Assembly: GCF_900129195.1 (NCBI RefSeq)
Contig: NZ_FQUY01000001.1
Span: 248,001 to 312,000, forward strand
Direction of reading: 5' to 3'
Length of the DNA: 64,000 nt
Origin: Desulforamulus putei DSM 12395
GTDB taxonomy: Bacteria > Bacillota > Desulfotomaculia > Desulfotomaculales > Desulfotomaculaceae
Every line of letters starts with the position of its first letter. Within the stretch, counting starts at the first letter, position 1. Made by a program: the position numbers and the translations under genes. Below the pieces are notes generated by a model. It was not told where the DNA came from. It was given only the letters and a program-made list of their open reading frames with translations, and searched no databases. This document shows positions 19,617-28,381 of the stretch, one piece after another.

Positions 19617-20360
19617 TTGTTAACACAACAACAAACCGAAGAATTTAAACAGCGCCTGCTCAATATGCGAGAACATATGCTCAACCGAATTGACAACTAC
19701 AACAACGACAACAACGACGAAAGAGGCGGCGGCCTGGGTCTTTCTATGGACGAGTCCATTGAAGAGCTTTCTTCCTATGACAACCACCCAGGAGACATCG
19801 GCACCGAAGTGTTTGAACGCAGTAAAGACCTGGCCCTTAAAGGAGATGCCATGCTGACCGTCCGGGCCATCGATGATGCCCTGGCAAAGATGGAAGCCGG
19901 CCGTTACGGAGTTTGCGAAGTATGCGGCAAGGAAATACCCGTTGAAAGGCTGGATGCCGTACCATACACCACCCAGTGCATCCACTGCAAGTCCCGGGAT
20001 GAACACCTGCCCAAGTCCCATGAGCGGACGGCAGAAGAAGACGTGCTGGAAGACCCTTTCAGCCGCTCCTGGAAGGACAATGAAGATTACAACGGTTTTG
20101 ACGGCGAAGACGCCTGGGAAACGGTGGCCCGCTGGAATGAACACGCAGACCGTGCCCAAGCGGGTTCCTATTACGGGGACGAAGAAATGATTACAGAAGA
20201 ACACCTGGAGACCTTTGAAGATCCGGACAGTATTCCCTATGAAATCGGGGATGACGGGGTTATCTACGAGTCCTTCCGAGGCTTCGACGACGAGAGCGCA
20301 CCCTTTGAGAAAATCGCTACCGGCTACCAACACGGAGAATTCGAGAAAAACAATTTTTAA
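19617..20360 (+). CDS. YteA-type TraR/DksA zinc-finger protein
   Basis: DksA/TraR-like protein of 247 residues, similar in layout to Bacillus YteA sporulation-associated proteins. The N-terminal part is a coiled coil with a stretch rich in Asn and Asp (RIDNYNNDNNDERGG). A four-cysteine zinc motif follows, CEVCGKEI then CIHC (about residues 100-123). The C-terminal third is very acidic. The start is TTG 19617 after a GGGGGG run; the frame is open upstream through the terminator, which is not coding. It is flanked by terminators, so it is monocistronic. Precise function unknown. Confidence 0.8.
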   Translation: MLTQQQTEEFKQRLLNMREHMLNRIDNYNNDNNDERGGGLGLSMDESIEELSSYDNHPGDIGTEVFERSKDLALKGDAMLTVRAIDDALAKMEAGRYGVCEVCGKEIPVERLDAVPYTTQCIHCKSRDEHLPKSHERTAEEDVLEDPFSRSWKDNEDYNGFDGEDAWETVARWNEHADRAQAGSYYGDEEMITEEHLETFEDPDSIPYEIGDDGVIYESFRGFDDESAPFEKIATGYQHGEFEKNNF

Positions 20361-20379
20361 CCTAATACGATTCTAATTC

Positions 20380-20438
20380 AGGGCCGGTCCGGGCATAACT
20401 ATGAAATAAAGAGTTATGGTTGGGAAACGGCCCTTTTG
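20380..20438 (+). terminator. Intrinsic terminator after the YteA-type gene
   Basis: AGGGCCG pairs with CGGCCCT, with an inner CATAACT/AGTTATG stem, followed by TTTTGCTTT. It isolates the YteA-type gene from the yicC operon. Confidence 0.85.
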
Positions 20439-20546
20439 CTTTAATATCTTAGTTTTTAAGCCAAATTTAGAGGATAATCTAAAATTAGGTAGAAACAATA
20501 TACTGTCGATCAAAAAATTATGTATGAAATACTAGGTGGTGGGGTT

Positions 20547-21428
20547 TTGATCAAAAGCATGACCGGTTATGGCCGGGGGGAGGCCTGCGCGGAAGGACGC
20601 AGGTTTACGGTGGAACTGAAATCTGTCAATAACCGTTTCTGCGAAGTAATCCTCCGTCAACCCAGGTCCTTAAGTCAAATCGAAGATAAAATTAAGAGAC
20701 GTATTCAAGAGCGGGTGACAAGGGGTCGTGTGGACGGTTATATCTCCATTGAGGAAACCGGGGAGATCACTCCCACGGTAAAAGTTGACAAAGCCCTGGC
20801 AGTGGCGTATCATAAGGCAATGGAAGAACTGAGGGAGTCTTTGTCTATTTCTGATACAATCTCCATCAAAGACATCATTTCTTTACCCAACGTCATTTCC
20901 TTGGAACAGCCGGAGGAAAACGTAGAAGAATGGTTGGCAGCCATTGAAGAAGCAACCGACCAGGCTTTGGACGGTCTGCTGACCATGCGACAAAATGAGG
21001 GCGAACGGCTGAAAACCGATATCCTGCAAAGGGCCGCACAGATTAAACGTCTGATTCTGGAGGAAGTTTCGGAAAGGGCGCCCCAGGTGGTCCGGGAACA
21101 CCGTGAAAAGTTATCCCAGCGGTTAGCCGAATGGCTGGAAAACGGGGTCATCGACGAAGCTCGCTTGGCGGCAGAGGTGGCCATCTTTGCGGACCGGGCA
21201 GATATCTCGGAAGAAATTGTACGCCTTAACAGTCACCTGCAACAACTGGAACAAATCTTGACAGAGGGAGGACCCGTAGGGCGTAAACTTGACTTCTTGG
21301 TTCAGGAAATGAACCGGGAAATTAATACCATAGGTTCAAAGGCCAACGATCTGGTGATAACCAATGCTGTGGTAAATGCCAAAAGCGAACTTGAAAAAAT
21401 AAGGGAACAAGTTCAAAATATAGAATAA
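20547..21428 (+). CDS. YicC/YloC-family endoribonuclease
   Basis: Member of the YicC family, reported to be endoribonucleases. The protein has 293 residues and begins at TTG (MIKSMTGYGRGE), the hallmark N-terminus, with AGGTGGTGGGG upstream. The C-terminal DUF1732 segment ends with ...GGPVGRKLDFLVQEMNREINTIGSKA. It is first in the run yicC-remA-gmk-rpoZ, the same order as yloC-remA-gmk in B. subtilis. A 108-base leader after the previous terminator should hold the promoter. Confidence 0.93.
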   Translation: MIKSMTGYGRGEACAEGRRFTVELKSVNNRFCEVILRQPRSLSQIEDKIKRRIQERVTRGRVDGYISIEETGEITPTVKVDKALAVAYHKAMEELRESLSISDTISIKDIISLPNVISLEQPEENVEEWLAAIEEATDQALDGLLTMRQNEGERLKTDILQRAAQIKRLILEEVSERAPQVVREHREKLSQRLAEWLENGVIDEARLAAEVAIFADRADISEEIVRLNSHLQQLEQILTEGGPVGRKLDFLVQEMNREINTIGSKANDLVITNAVVNAKSELEKIREQVQNIE

Positions 21429-21448
21429 TGTATTAGGGGGAACTGTAT

Positions 21449-21721
21449 ATGGATATCAAGCTTATCAATATTGGCTTTGGCAATATCGTTTCGGCGAACC
21501 GCATTATTGCCATTGTTAGCCCCGAATCTGCTCCCATTAAACGCATCATCACCGAGGCCAGGGACAGGGGTATGTTAATTGATGCCACCTATGGCCGCCG
21601 CACCCGTGCAGTGATTATTACCGACAGCGACCATGTGATTCTCTCGGCTGTGCAGCCGGAAACCGTGGCCAATCGTTTGGTAAGCAAAGAAGCCGCTCAG
21701 GTTGATGAACCTACGGACTAG
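21449..21721 (+). CDS. remA: RemA-type DNA-binding regulator (DUF370)
   Basis: Small 90-residue protein of the DUF370 family. In B. subtilis RemA activates matrix genes. The sequence [19 protein letters not shown] and the core [13 protein letters not shown] are diagnostic. The SD is GGGGGAA before ATG. It lies between yicC and gmk as in Bacillus. Whether it regulates biofilm genes here is unknown. Confidence 0.92.
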   Translation: MDIKLINIGFGNIVSANRIIAIVSPESAPIKRIITEARDRGMLIDATYGRRTRAVIITDSDHVILSAVQPETVANRLVSKEAAQVDEPTD

Positions 21722-21730
21722 GTGTGTGAA

Positions 21731-22339
21731 ATGACCAGGCAAGGACTACTTATCGTTATATCAGGACCGTCAGGTGCGGGAAAAGGCACCGTCTGCCAGG
21801 GATTGCTGCAAAGAAATAAAGAACTGTGCCTGTCCGTTTCATGTACAACCCGGCCTCCCAGGCCCGGAGAGCAACATGGTGTAAATTATTTCTTCGTAGA
21901 TAAAACAACCTTTGAACAAATGATTGCCAATAACCAACTGCTGGAATATGCAAAGGTTTATGATAATTATTACGGAACCCCTCAAAAGTATGTGGAAGAG
22001 AAGCTGGCAGCCGGCAGGGATGTTATTCTGGAGATCGATATTCAGGGCGCTCTGCAAGTTAAACAAAAATACCCCCAAGGGGTATTGATTTTTCTGGTGC
22101 CGCCGTCCTTATCCCTTTTAAAGGAGAGACTTACCAACCGCGGCACTGACTCAGCAGAAAGTATTGCCAGTCGTTTGAAATGCGTGTGCGATGAACTTTC
22201 AAACACCGGACGGTATGATTATCTGGTCATTAATGATACGGTGGAAAATGCCATCGATCAGGTTGAGGCCATCATTAAGGCGGAAAAATGCCGGCCATCA
22301 CGCTTTGACTTTGATATGAAAAAGTTTTTGGAGTGCTGA
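21731..22339 (+). CDS. gmk: Guanylate kinase
   Basis: Phosphorylates GMP to GDP. The protein has 202 residues with the P-loop GPSGAGKGTVC at the N-terminus and the GMP-binding segments SCTTRPPRPGEQHGVNYFF and EYAKVYDNYYGTP. ATG 21731 is chosen; a GTG at 21722 would overlap the only ribosome site. Its C-terminus KCRPSRF is normal for clostridial Gmk. It follows remA directly. Confidence 0.96.
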   Translation: MTRQGLLIVISGPSGAGKGTVCQGLLQRNKELCLSVSCTTRPPRPGEQHGVNYFFVDKTTFEQMIANNQLLEYAKVYDNYYGTPQKYVEEKLAAGRDVILEIDIQGALQVKQKYPQGVLIFLVPPSLSLLKERLTNRGTDSAESIASRLKCVCDELSNTGRYDYLVINDTVENAIDQVEAIIKAEKCRPSRFDFDMKKFLEC

Positions 22340-22372
22340 TGAAAGATCATGACTAGTGGGGGGTAAGCGACC

Positions 22373-22582
22373 ATGATGAATAAACCTACGCTGGATGAAT
22401 TAATGACCAGGGTAGACAGCCGTTACACCCTGGTTGTTGCTGCCGCCAAAAGGGCTCGTATGCTGACCGAAGAAGAAATGAAAACAAACCAGCCCTTAAA
22501 AGCAAAACCCGTCACCCTGGCCCTAGAGGAAATTGCCAAAGGGCTGGTAACCTATCGACGCACCCGCTCGGGTCAAAAATAA
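22373..22582 (+). CDS. rpoZ: RNA polymerase omega subunit
   Basis: Assembly subunit of RNA polymerase. The protein has 69 residues and starts MMNKPTLDELM; the core SRYTLVVAAAKRAR and the helix ALEEIAKGLVTYRR are characteristic. A GGGGGTAAG site precedes the ATG. It sits between gmk and coaBC, its usual place in Firmicutes. Confidence 0.95.
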   Translation: MMNKPTLDELMTRVDSRYTLVVAAAKRARMLTEEEMKTNQPLKAKPVTLALEEIAKGLVTYRRTRSGQK

Positions 22583-22599
22583 CGGAGGTGCAACATCAT

Positions 22600-23811
22600 T
22601 TGCCGGCAGGAAAAAGCGTTACCGTTGGCATCACCGGTGGTATCGCGGTTTACAAGGCCGCGGAACTGGTCAGTTCCCTGGTAAAGGCCGGGGCGGATGT
22701 TCATGTGGCCATGACATCGTCGGCCCGGGAATTTATGACACCTCTTACTTTTGAAGTTCTCACCGGTAATCCGGTTCATACCCAACTCTTTCAGACAGGT
22801 TCTGAAGGTGGGGTTTTACACATTGATTTGGCTCAGAAAGCCGATGTTTTGGTAATAGTTCCTGCCACAGCAAACATCATCGGTAAAGCAGCCAGCGGTA
22901 TCGCCGACGATTTGGTTTCTACTTTGATCATGGCTGCCTCCTGTCCGGTTTTGTTCTGCCCGGCCATGAATGCAGTCATGTTTCATAATCCCGTTGTTCA
23001 GCAAAATATTACAAAGTTAAAGGAATTAGGCTACCATTTTGTTGAACCCGGTGAGGGCCGTCTGGCCTGCGGTACAACAGGCAAAGGCCGGTTGGCGGAT
23101 CAGGCAATCATTTTCCATAGCATTGAGAAACTCTTAACCCCCCAGGACCTGGCGGGGTTAGACGTTCTTGTCACCGCCGGCCCCACCAGGGAACCTTTGG
23201 ACCCGGTGCGCTACCTGTCTAACCGGAGTTCGGGCAAGATGGGATATGCCCTGGCCCGGGTAGCAGCCCTGCGTGGCGCTAGGGTCACACTGGTCACCGG
23301 TCCCACCAGCTTGATACCGCCCCCGGGAGTGGAAGCCATCCGGGTAGAGACAGCCAGGGAAATGTATGATGCCGTACTGCAGCATTTTGAACAGGCAGAT
23401 CTTGTCATTAAGGCTGCGGCGGTGGCGGATTACCGGCCACAGGATGTCAGTTCCCAAAAGATTAAAAAGCAGGGGCAGGATATGCAGCTTCAACTGACCC
23501 GCAATCCTGACGTCCTGGCAGAACTGGGGCGCCGCAAAAAAGATCATCAACTGCTGGTTGGTTTTGCGGCAGAAACCAATGACCTGGAACAAAATGCTCT
23601 GGCCAAACTGACCCGCAAAAATCTGGATTTACTGGTTGCCAACGATGTTACCATACCCGGGGCGGGCTTTGACTATGACACCAATGTGGTCCGCATTTTT
23701 GGACGAGACGGCGAGGTTGAGTCATTGCCTTTAATGGATAAAAACAGGGTTGCCCAAAAAATTCTGGACCGGGTAGCAAAACTACTGACCACCCGGCGGG
23801 GGGCAAAGTAG
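22600..23811 (+). CDS. coaBC: Bifunctional phosphopantothenoylcysteine decarboxylase/synthase
   Basis: Two consecutive steps of coenzyme A synthesis in one 403-residue protein. The N-terminal flavin decarboxylase (CoaC, about 1-185) shows GITGGIAVYK, the catalytic His region and FCPAMN. The C-terminal synthetase (CoaB) shows VTAGPTREPLDPVRYLSNRSSGKMGYALA. Start TTG 22600 is chosen with GGAGGT 10 bases upstream; a GTG at 22588 lies within that site. The stop abuts the priA start. Confidence 0.95.
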   Translation: MPAGKSVTVGITGGIAVYKAAELVSSLVKAGADVHVAMTSSAREFMTPLTFEVLTGNPVHTQLFQTGSEGGVLHIDLAQKADVLVIVPATANIIGKAASGIADDLVSTLIMAASCPVLFCPAMNAVMFHNPVVQQNITKLKELGYHFVEPGEGRLACGTTGKGRLADQAIIFHSIEKLLTPQDLAGLDVLVTAGPTREPLDPVRYLSNRSSGKMGYALARVAALRGARVTLVTGPTSLIPPPGVEAIRVETAREMYDAVLQHFEQADLVIKAAAVADYRPQDVSSQKIKKQGQDMQLQLTRNPDVLAELGRRKKDHQLLVGFAAETNDLEQNALAKLTRKNLDLLVANDVTIPGAGFDYDTNVVRIFGRDGEVESLPLMDKNRVAQKILDRVAKLLTTRRGAK

Positions 23812-26007
23812 ATGCAGTACGCAGAGGTGGCCGTGTCGGTTCCCGTCCGCTTAAACCAAACCTTTCATTACCGGGTACCGGAAGCCCTGAAGGGTGAACT
23901 TAAAGTGTTCAGCCGGGTTGAGGTACCCTTTTCCGGCAGGACGGTGCAGGGGTTCGTTATTGGCTTTAGCCAACCTCCTGATCTACAAAAAATAAAAGAT
24001 ATTAAAAGGGTGATTGAAAAGGAACCCTTTTTAAATGAAGACCTTTATGTTACAGCCCGCTGGATGGTCCGGCGCTACCTGTGCAGCCTGGGGGATGTGT
24101 TGCAATGTATGGCGGGTTCCCCGGTTGGCAGTACCCGGTCAAGTCAGGAAAAGGGACTGGCAGTTGTAGAAAACCATCTTGACCTTACGGGTCTGGTGAG
24201 AGCTCCCAAACAAAAATTGGCCCTGGAGGTGGCTCTGGCCAGCCCCGGTCTTAGAAAAACCGAATTGGCGGAGAAGGCAGGGGTATCTTTATCAGTCATT
24301 AACACATTGTTGGCCAAAGGGCTTCTTAAGGAAGTTGACGCCGGCTCAGGGACGGAGAATTACCCGTCCCTGGAGGAATTGCCAACTTTGACGGCTGAAC
24401 AAAGGCTGGCTGTCAGCAAGCTGCAGCAAGCCCTGAGGGAAGCGAAGCCCTCCGCTTGGCTGCTGCATGGTGTGACCGGCAGCGGCAAAACAGAAGTCTA
24501 TCTCAGGGCCATTGAAGAAACATTAAAAATGAACCGGCAGGCCATCGTGTTGGTGCCGGAAATCTCACTTACTCCTCAGATGGTTGAAAGGTTCAGGGCC
24601 CGGTTTGGCAGCCGGGTGGCTTTGTTACATAGCGCCCTGTCCCAGGGGGAAAGATATGCCGAAAAAGCACGCATTCAATCGGGCCAGGCCACTGTGGTAC
24701 TGGGGGCCCGTTCCGCCATCTTCGCCCCGGTGCCAAACCTGGGATTAATCATAATAGACGAAGAACATGAACACTCCTACAAGCAGGAAGAAAATCCTAA
24801 GTATCATGCCCGGGAGGTGGCCCTGCAAAGGGCTGCCCAGTCCAAGTCGGTGGTAATTTTAGGCAGCGCCACCCCGGCCATTGAAAGTTATTGCAGGGCC
24901 CGGCCCGGCGGTCCCTATCAATTGATTACCCTGACCAGTCGTGTGGATCAAAGGGAACTCCCCAAAGTACATATTGTTGATCTTCGTAAGGAACTGGCTG
25001 CAGGAAACACAAGCATTTTCAGTTCTGCCCTGCAAGCTGCCCTGGCCCGGCGCCTGGCGAATCATGAAAAAAGCATTTTATTTCTCAATCGCCGGGGACT
25101 TGCCACTGTGGTGGTTTGCCGGCAGTGCGGCCAGGTCATGAAATGCCCGCGTTGCGAAATCTCTCTTACCCTGCACAGCGATGGCTGGCTAAAATGTCAT
25201 TATTGCGGTTACGGCGCCCGTGCGCCCGGGGTCTGTCCCCACTGCGCCGGTAAAACCATACGAAGTTTCGGTGTGGGGACCCAGCGGGTGGAAGAGGAAA
25301 TGAAAAAGCTCTTTCCGGGCTGCCGGGTTTTACGAATGGATGCGGATACCACCACCCGGAAGGGTTCCCACCAGAAGCTGTTGGATGAGTTTATGCACGG
25401 CGAGGCCCAGGTGCTGATCGGTACGCAAATGATCGCCAAGGGTCTGGATATTCCCCAGGTAACTTTAGTGGGTGTCATCAGCGCCGATATTACTCTGCAT
25501 ATGCCGGATTTCCGTGCGGCGGAAAGAACCTTTCAACTGCTTACCCAGGTGGCCGGCCGGGCCGGTCGGGGAGAAAAAACGGGGGAAGTCATTATTCAAA
25601 CCTATGACCCCGGGCATTTTAGTATTATAACCGCTCAAAGACATGATTACCTAGGTTTTTATCATAAAGAAATGGCTGTCCGCAGGGCCTTGCAGTATCC
25701 GCCCTTCAGCCATTTAATCAGGATTTTGTTCACGGGTTTAAATGAAGGAGACGTCATTAGTGCAGCCCAGTGGTGGCAGGAACGTTTATATTCCGCCAGA
25801 GAGGAACTGGTTGACCAGAGTATGGAAATACTGGGCCCTGCCCCGGCAGGGATTCCCCGCATCAAAGACCGCTATCGCTGGCAACTGATCCTGAAGGGCT
25901 TTGTCAGCCGTGAAGTACGCAAAGTCGCCGCTGCGGTTTTAGAACAAGCGGGAACAAGATTCAAGCAGGTGTCTGTAAGTATTGATGTAGACCCGATGAG
26001 CTTATAG
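23812..26007 (+). CDS. priA: Primosomal replication restart helicase PriA
   Basis: 3'-5' helicase that reloads the replisome at stalled forks. The 731-residue protein has an N-terminal 3'-DNA-binding domain (YAEVAVSVPVRLNQTFHYRVP), Walker A GVTGSGKTE near residue 220, DEEH box near 316, two zinc sites in the stretch CRQCGQVMKCPRC to CPHCAGKT (about 440-485), and helicase motifs QMIAKGLDIP and QVAGRAGRG. ATG follows the coaBC stop without a gap. It ends before a heptad palindrome. Confidence 0.97.
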   Translation: MQYAEVAVSVPVRLNQTFHYRVPEALKGELKVFSRVEVPFSGRTVQGFVIGFSQPPDLQKIKDIKRVIEKEPFLNEDLYVTARWMVRRYLCSLGDVLQCMAGSPVGSTRSSQEKGLAVVENHLDLTGLVRAPKQKLALEVALASPGLRKTELAEKAGVSLSVINTLLAKGLLKEVDAGSGTENYPSLEELPTLTAEQRLAVSKLQQALREAKPSAWLLHGVTGSGKTEVYLRAIEETLKMNRQAIVLVPEISLTPQMVERFRARFGSRVALLHSALSQGERYAEKARIQSGQATVVLGARSAIFAPVPNLGLIIIDEEHEHSYKQEENPKYHAREVALQRAAQSKSVVILGSATPAIESYCRARPGGPYQLITLTSRVDQRELPKVHIVDLRKELAAGNTSIFSSALQAALARRLANHEKSILFLNRRGLATVVVCRQCGQVMKCPRCEISLTLHSDGWLKCHYCGYGARAPGVCPHCAGKTIRSFGVGTQRVEEEMKKLFPGCRVLRMDADTTTRKGSHQKLLDEFMHGEAQVLIGTQMIAKGLDIPQVTLVGVISADITLHMPDFRAAERTFQLLTQVAGRAGRGEKTGEVIIQTYDPGHFSIITAQRHDYLGFYHKEMAVRRALQYPPFSHLIRILFTGLNEGDVISAAQWWQERLYSAREELVDQSMEILGPAPAGIPRIKDRYRWQLILKGFVSREVRKVAAAVLEQAGTRFKQVSVSIDVDPMSL

Positions 26008-26024
26008 GTATTCCTATCGGGTCT

Positions 26025-26099
26025 GGTCATCAGCCTTCAGCCGTCAGCCATCGGCTTTTTATAGTATAATAAAAGCTGAAGGCTGATAGCTGATGGCTG
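26025..26099. repeat. Heptanucleotide array forming a long palindrome between priA and def
   Basis: Left arm units GGTCATC, AGCCTTC, AGCCGTC, AGCCATC, GGCTTTT (26025-26059); right arm units AAAGCTG, AAGGCTG, ATAGCTG, ATGGCTG (26072-26099). Outside them GGGTC (26019-26023) pairs with GACCC (26100-26104), so the whole 86-base block is an imperfect palindrome. The loop carries TATAAT at 26065-26070, which could be a -10 element for def. Confidence 0.85.
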
Positions 26100-26142
26100 G
26101 ACCCTAAAGATTTACCCCAGAGAACAGGAGGGCTATTCAAAA

Positions 26143-26598
26143 ATGGCTGTATATAAAATCGTAGAAATCGGTGATGAGGTGCTGCGGGAAAAGGCGAAGC
26201 CCGTTAAGGAAGTGACCACGAATATTCTTAAACTTCTGGATAACATGGCGGATACCATGTATGCTGCCAGGGGTGTTGGCCTAGCGGCGCCGCAAATCGG
26301 AGTTTCCAAACGGGTCATCGTGGTCGATGTGGGAGAGGGATTGGTGGAGTTGATCAACCCGGAAATTTTGGAAGCCTCCGGTTATGTGGTGGATACCGAA
26401 GGATGCCTTTCCGTACCGGGAATGATCGGTGACGTGGCCAGAGCGGACAAACTGACAGTCAAGGGATTAAACCGCAAGGGTGAAGAGGTGGTTTACCGGG
26501 TCAAAGGATACATGGCCCGAGCCTTTCAGCATGAAATCGACCACCTGGATGGCATTATTTTTGTAGACAAAGCCAGTAATCTACGCAAAGTAGAATAA
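26143..26598 (+). CDS. def: Peptide deformylase
   Basis: Removes the N-formyl group from new proteins using a metal ion. The protein has 151 residues with the three signature motifs in order: [18 protein letters not shown] and [11 protein letters not shown] 26143 is preceded by AGGAGGG. It is followed 23 bases later by fmt, its functional partner. Confidence 0.97.
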   Translation: MAVYKIVEIGDEVLREKAKPVKEVTTNILKLLDNMADTMYAARGVGLAAPQIGVSKRVIVVDVGEGLVELINPEILEASGYVVDTEGCLSVPGMIGDVARADKLTVKGLNRKGEEVVYRVKGYMARAFQHEIDHLDGIIFVDKASNLRKVE

Positions 26599-26621
26599 TC
26601 AGGGTTAGAGGAGATAGGTTC

Positions 26622-27575
26622 ATGCGCATAATTTTTATGGGAACACCGGATTTTGCGGCAGCCTCCCTCAAGGCCTTGTTGGATGCCGGAAAGCAGGTGG
26701 TGGCTGTGGTTACCCAGCCGGACAAACCCAAGGGCAGGGGGAAGCAACTGCAGCCACCGCCGGTAAAGAAGCTGGCAGAGGAATTTCATTTGCCGGTGCT
26801 CCAACCAACCAGCATCCGGACAGAGGAATTTTTCCGGACACTGCAGGGGCTCCGGCCGGACTGCATTGTGGTGGTGGCCTACGGTAAAATTCTACCCCCG
26901 GAAATCCTTGAGCTGCCCCCCAAGGGCTGCATCAACGTGCATGCTTCACTGCTGCCCTATTACAGGGGATCCGCCCCCATCCACTGGTCTGTTATCAATG
27001 GCGAAACAGAAACCGGCGTTACCACCATGTTTATGGATCAGGGGATGGATACCGGGGATATGATTTTAAAGAAACGCCTGGCCATCGGCCCCGATGATAC
27101 CGTGGGGGTGGTTCATGACAGGCTGGCTGTATTGGGAGCGGAACTGTTGATAGAAACCATCGATTTACTGGAGAAAGGTCTTGCCCCCAGGACCCCACAG
27201 GACCATACCCTGGCCACCTATGCTCCCATGCTGAAAAAAGAGCATGAAGTGATTCGCTGGGATCAATCGGCCAGAGATATACACAACCACGTCAGGGGCA
27301 TGAATCCATGGCCCGGAACCTATACCACCTGGGAGGGTAAAGTTCTTAAAATTTGGCGGACCCGGGTGCCGGAGGCCCGCCCGGTAAAGGCGGCGCCGGG
27401 TACAGTTTTAGAAGCGGCCTCTTCTGGTATACTAGTACAAACCGGACAAGGTCAGATTTTGATCACAGAATTACAACTGCAGGGCAACAAACGAATGGAG
27501 GTTGAACCCTTCCTGCGGGGAAAACAAATCTCCCCCGGTACAGTTTTTGGCAGGGAAGGAGCGGAGCAACAATGA
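26622..27575 (+). CDS. fmt: Methionyl-tRNA formyltransferase
   Basis: Formylates initiator Met-tRNA. The protein has 317 residues, with N-terminal MRIIFMGTPDFAAASL and the catalytic segment HASLLPYYRGSAPIHW near residue 108, plus a C-terminal OB-fold domain. It overlaps the next gene by 4 bases (ATGA), showing tight coupling with the DUF116 gene. Confidence 0.97.
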   Translation: MRIIFMGTPDFAAASLKALLDAGKQVVAVVTQPDKPKGRGKQLQPPPVKKLAEEFHLPVLQPTSIRTEEFFRTLQGLRPDCIVVVAYGKILPPEILELPPKGCINVHASLLPYYRGSAPIHWSVINGETETGVTTMFMDQGMDTGDMILKKRLAIGPDDTVGVVHDRLAVLGAELLIETIDLLEKGLAPRTPQDHTLATYAPMLKKEHEVIRWDQSARDIHNHVRGMNPWPGTYTTWEGKVLKIWRTRVPEARPVKAAPGTVLEAASSGILVQTGQGQILITELQLQGNKRMEVEPFLRGKQISPGTVFGREGAEQQ

Positions 27576-28381
27576 TTTCTCCCAGTCAAATACAGGTGCC
27601 CCAGGTTCGTAAAAGATTATTTTTGGGGCTGCTGACAGCCAGCCTGGTGGTCGTTGGATTGCTAATTTTCACCGTTTGGTATTTGCTTTATCATCCCACA
27701 ACCTTACTGCACCAGGTGATCTTAATCGGTTTGGTTTCTGTGGTGATCCTGGCCATCCTGGCGGTGGCCTTTGGGATTGGAGGGATTGTTTTAACCATCT
27801 GGCTGGCCCAAACCATTAAACCGCTGCAGCCCCTCATGAGAGTGGCCATGTCAGCCCTGTTTCCCTTCGCCATCGGGTTGGGTCGTATTTTTAAAATCGA
27901 CATTGATAAAATTAAAAACTCCTTTATCGAAGTGAATAACGAACTGGTGCGGACCAATCAGCAGGCGGTGCTTCCTGATCAAATACTGTTACTGGCGCCG
28001 CATTGTTTGCAGGAGAGCAACTGCCCGCACAAGGTGACCAACGATATTAACAACTGTCGTCGCTGCGGAAAATGTAAAGTGGCGGACTTGCTGGCACTGC
28101 GGGACAAGTACGGCATCCGTGTGGGGATTGCCACCGGGGGAACCTTGGCCCGTAAGTTTGTCAAAGAATACCGTCCCAAAGCCATTGTGGCCGTTGCCTG
28201 TGAAAGGGACCTGGCCAGCGGCATTCAGGACTGCAGCCCCATCCCGGTTTTGGGTGTGTTAAATGATCGACCCTTTGGTCCATGTTTCAATACTTCCGTT
28301 CACATACCCGGGGTGACCAGGGCCATTGAATTTTTCTTGGGCAACAATGGTGACCGGAAAGAGGAAGGGATGAAAAATTGA
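27572..28381 (+). CDS. DUF116-family membrane protein with a cysteine cluster
   Basis: Protein of 269 residues and unknown function. Two hydrophobic segments (about 14-36 and 48-75) anchor it in the membrane. The soluble C-terminal domain has a cysteine array from CLQESNCPHK to CRRCGKCK (about residues 148-170), suggesting a metal or iron-sulfur site, then a conserved CERDLASGIQD segment. It sits between fmt and rsmB with overlaps of 4 bases on both sides, in a place where B. subtilis has no gene. Family recognised with fair confidence; function not known to me. Confidence 0.8.
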   Translation: MISPSQIQVPQVRKRLFLGLLTASLVVVGLLIFTVWYLLYHPTTLLHQVILIGLVSVVILAILAVAFGIGGIVLTIWLAQTIKPLQPLMRVAMSALFPFAIGLGRIFKIDIDKIKNSFIEVNNELVRTNQQAVLPDQILLLAPHCLQESNCPHKVTNDINNCRRCGKCKVADLLALRDKYGIRVGIATGGTLARKFVKEYRPKAIVAVACERDLASGIQDCSPIPVLGVLNDRPFGPCFNTSVHIPGVTRAIEFFLGNNGDRKEEGMKN

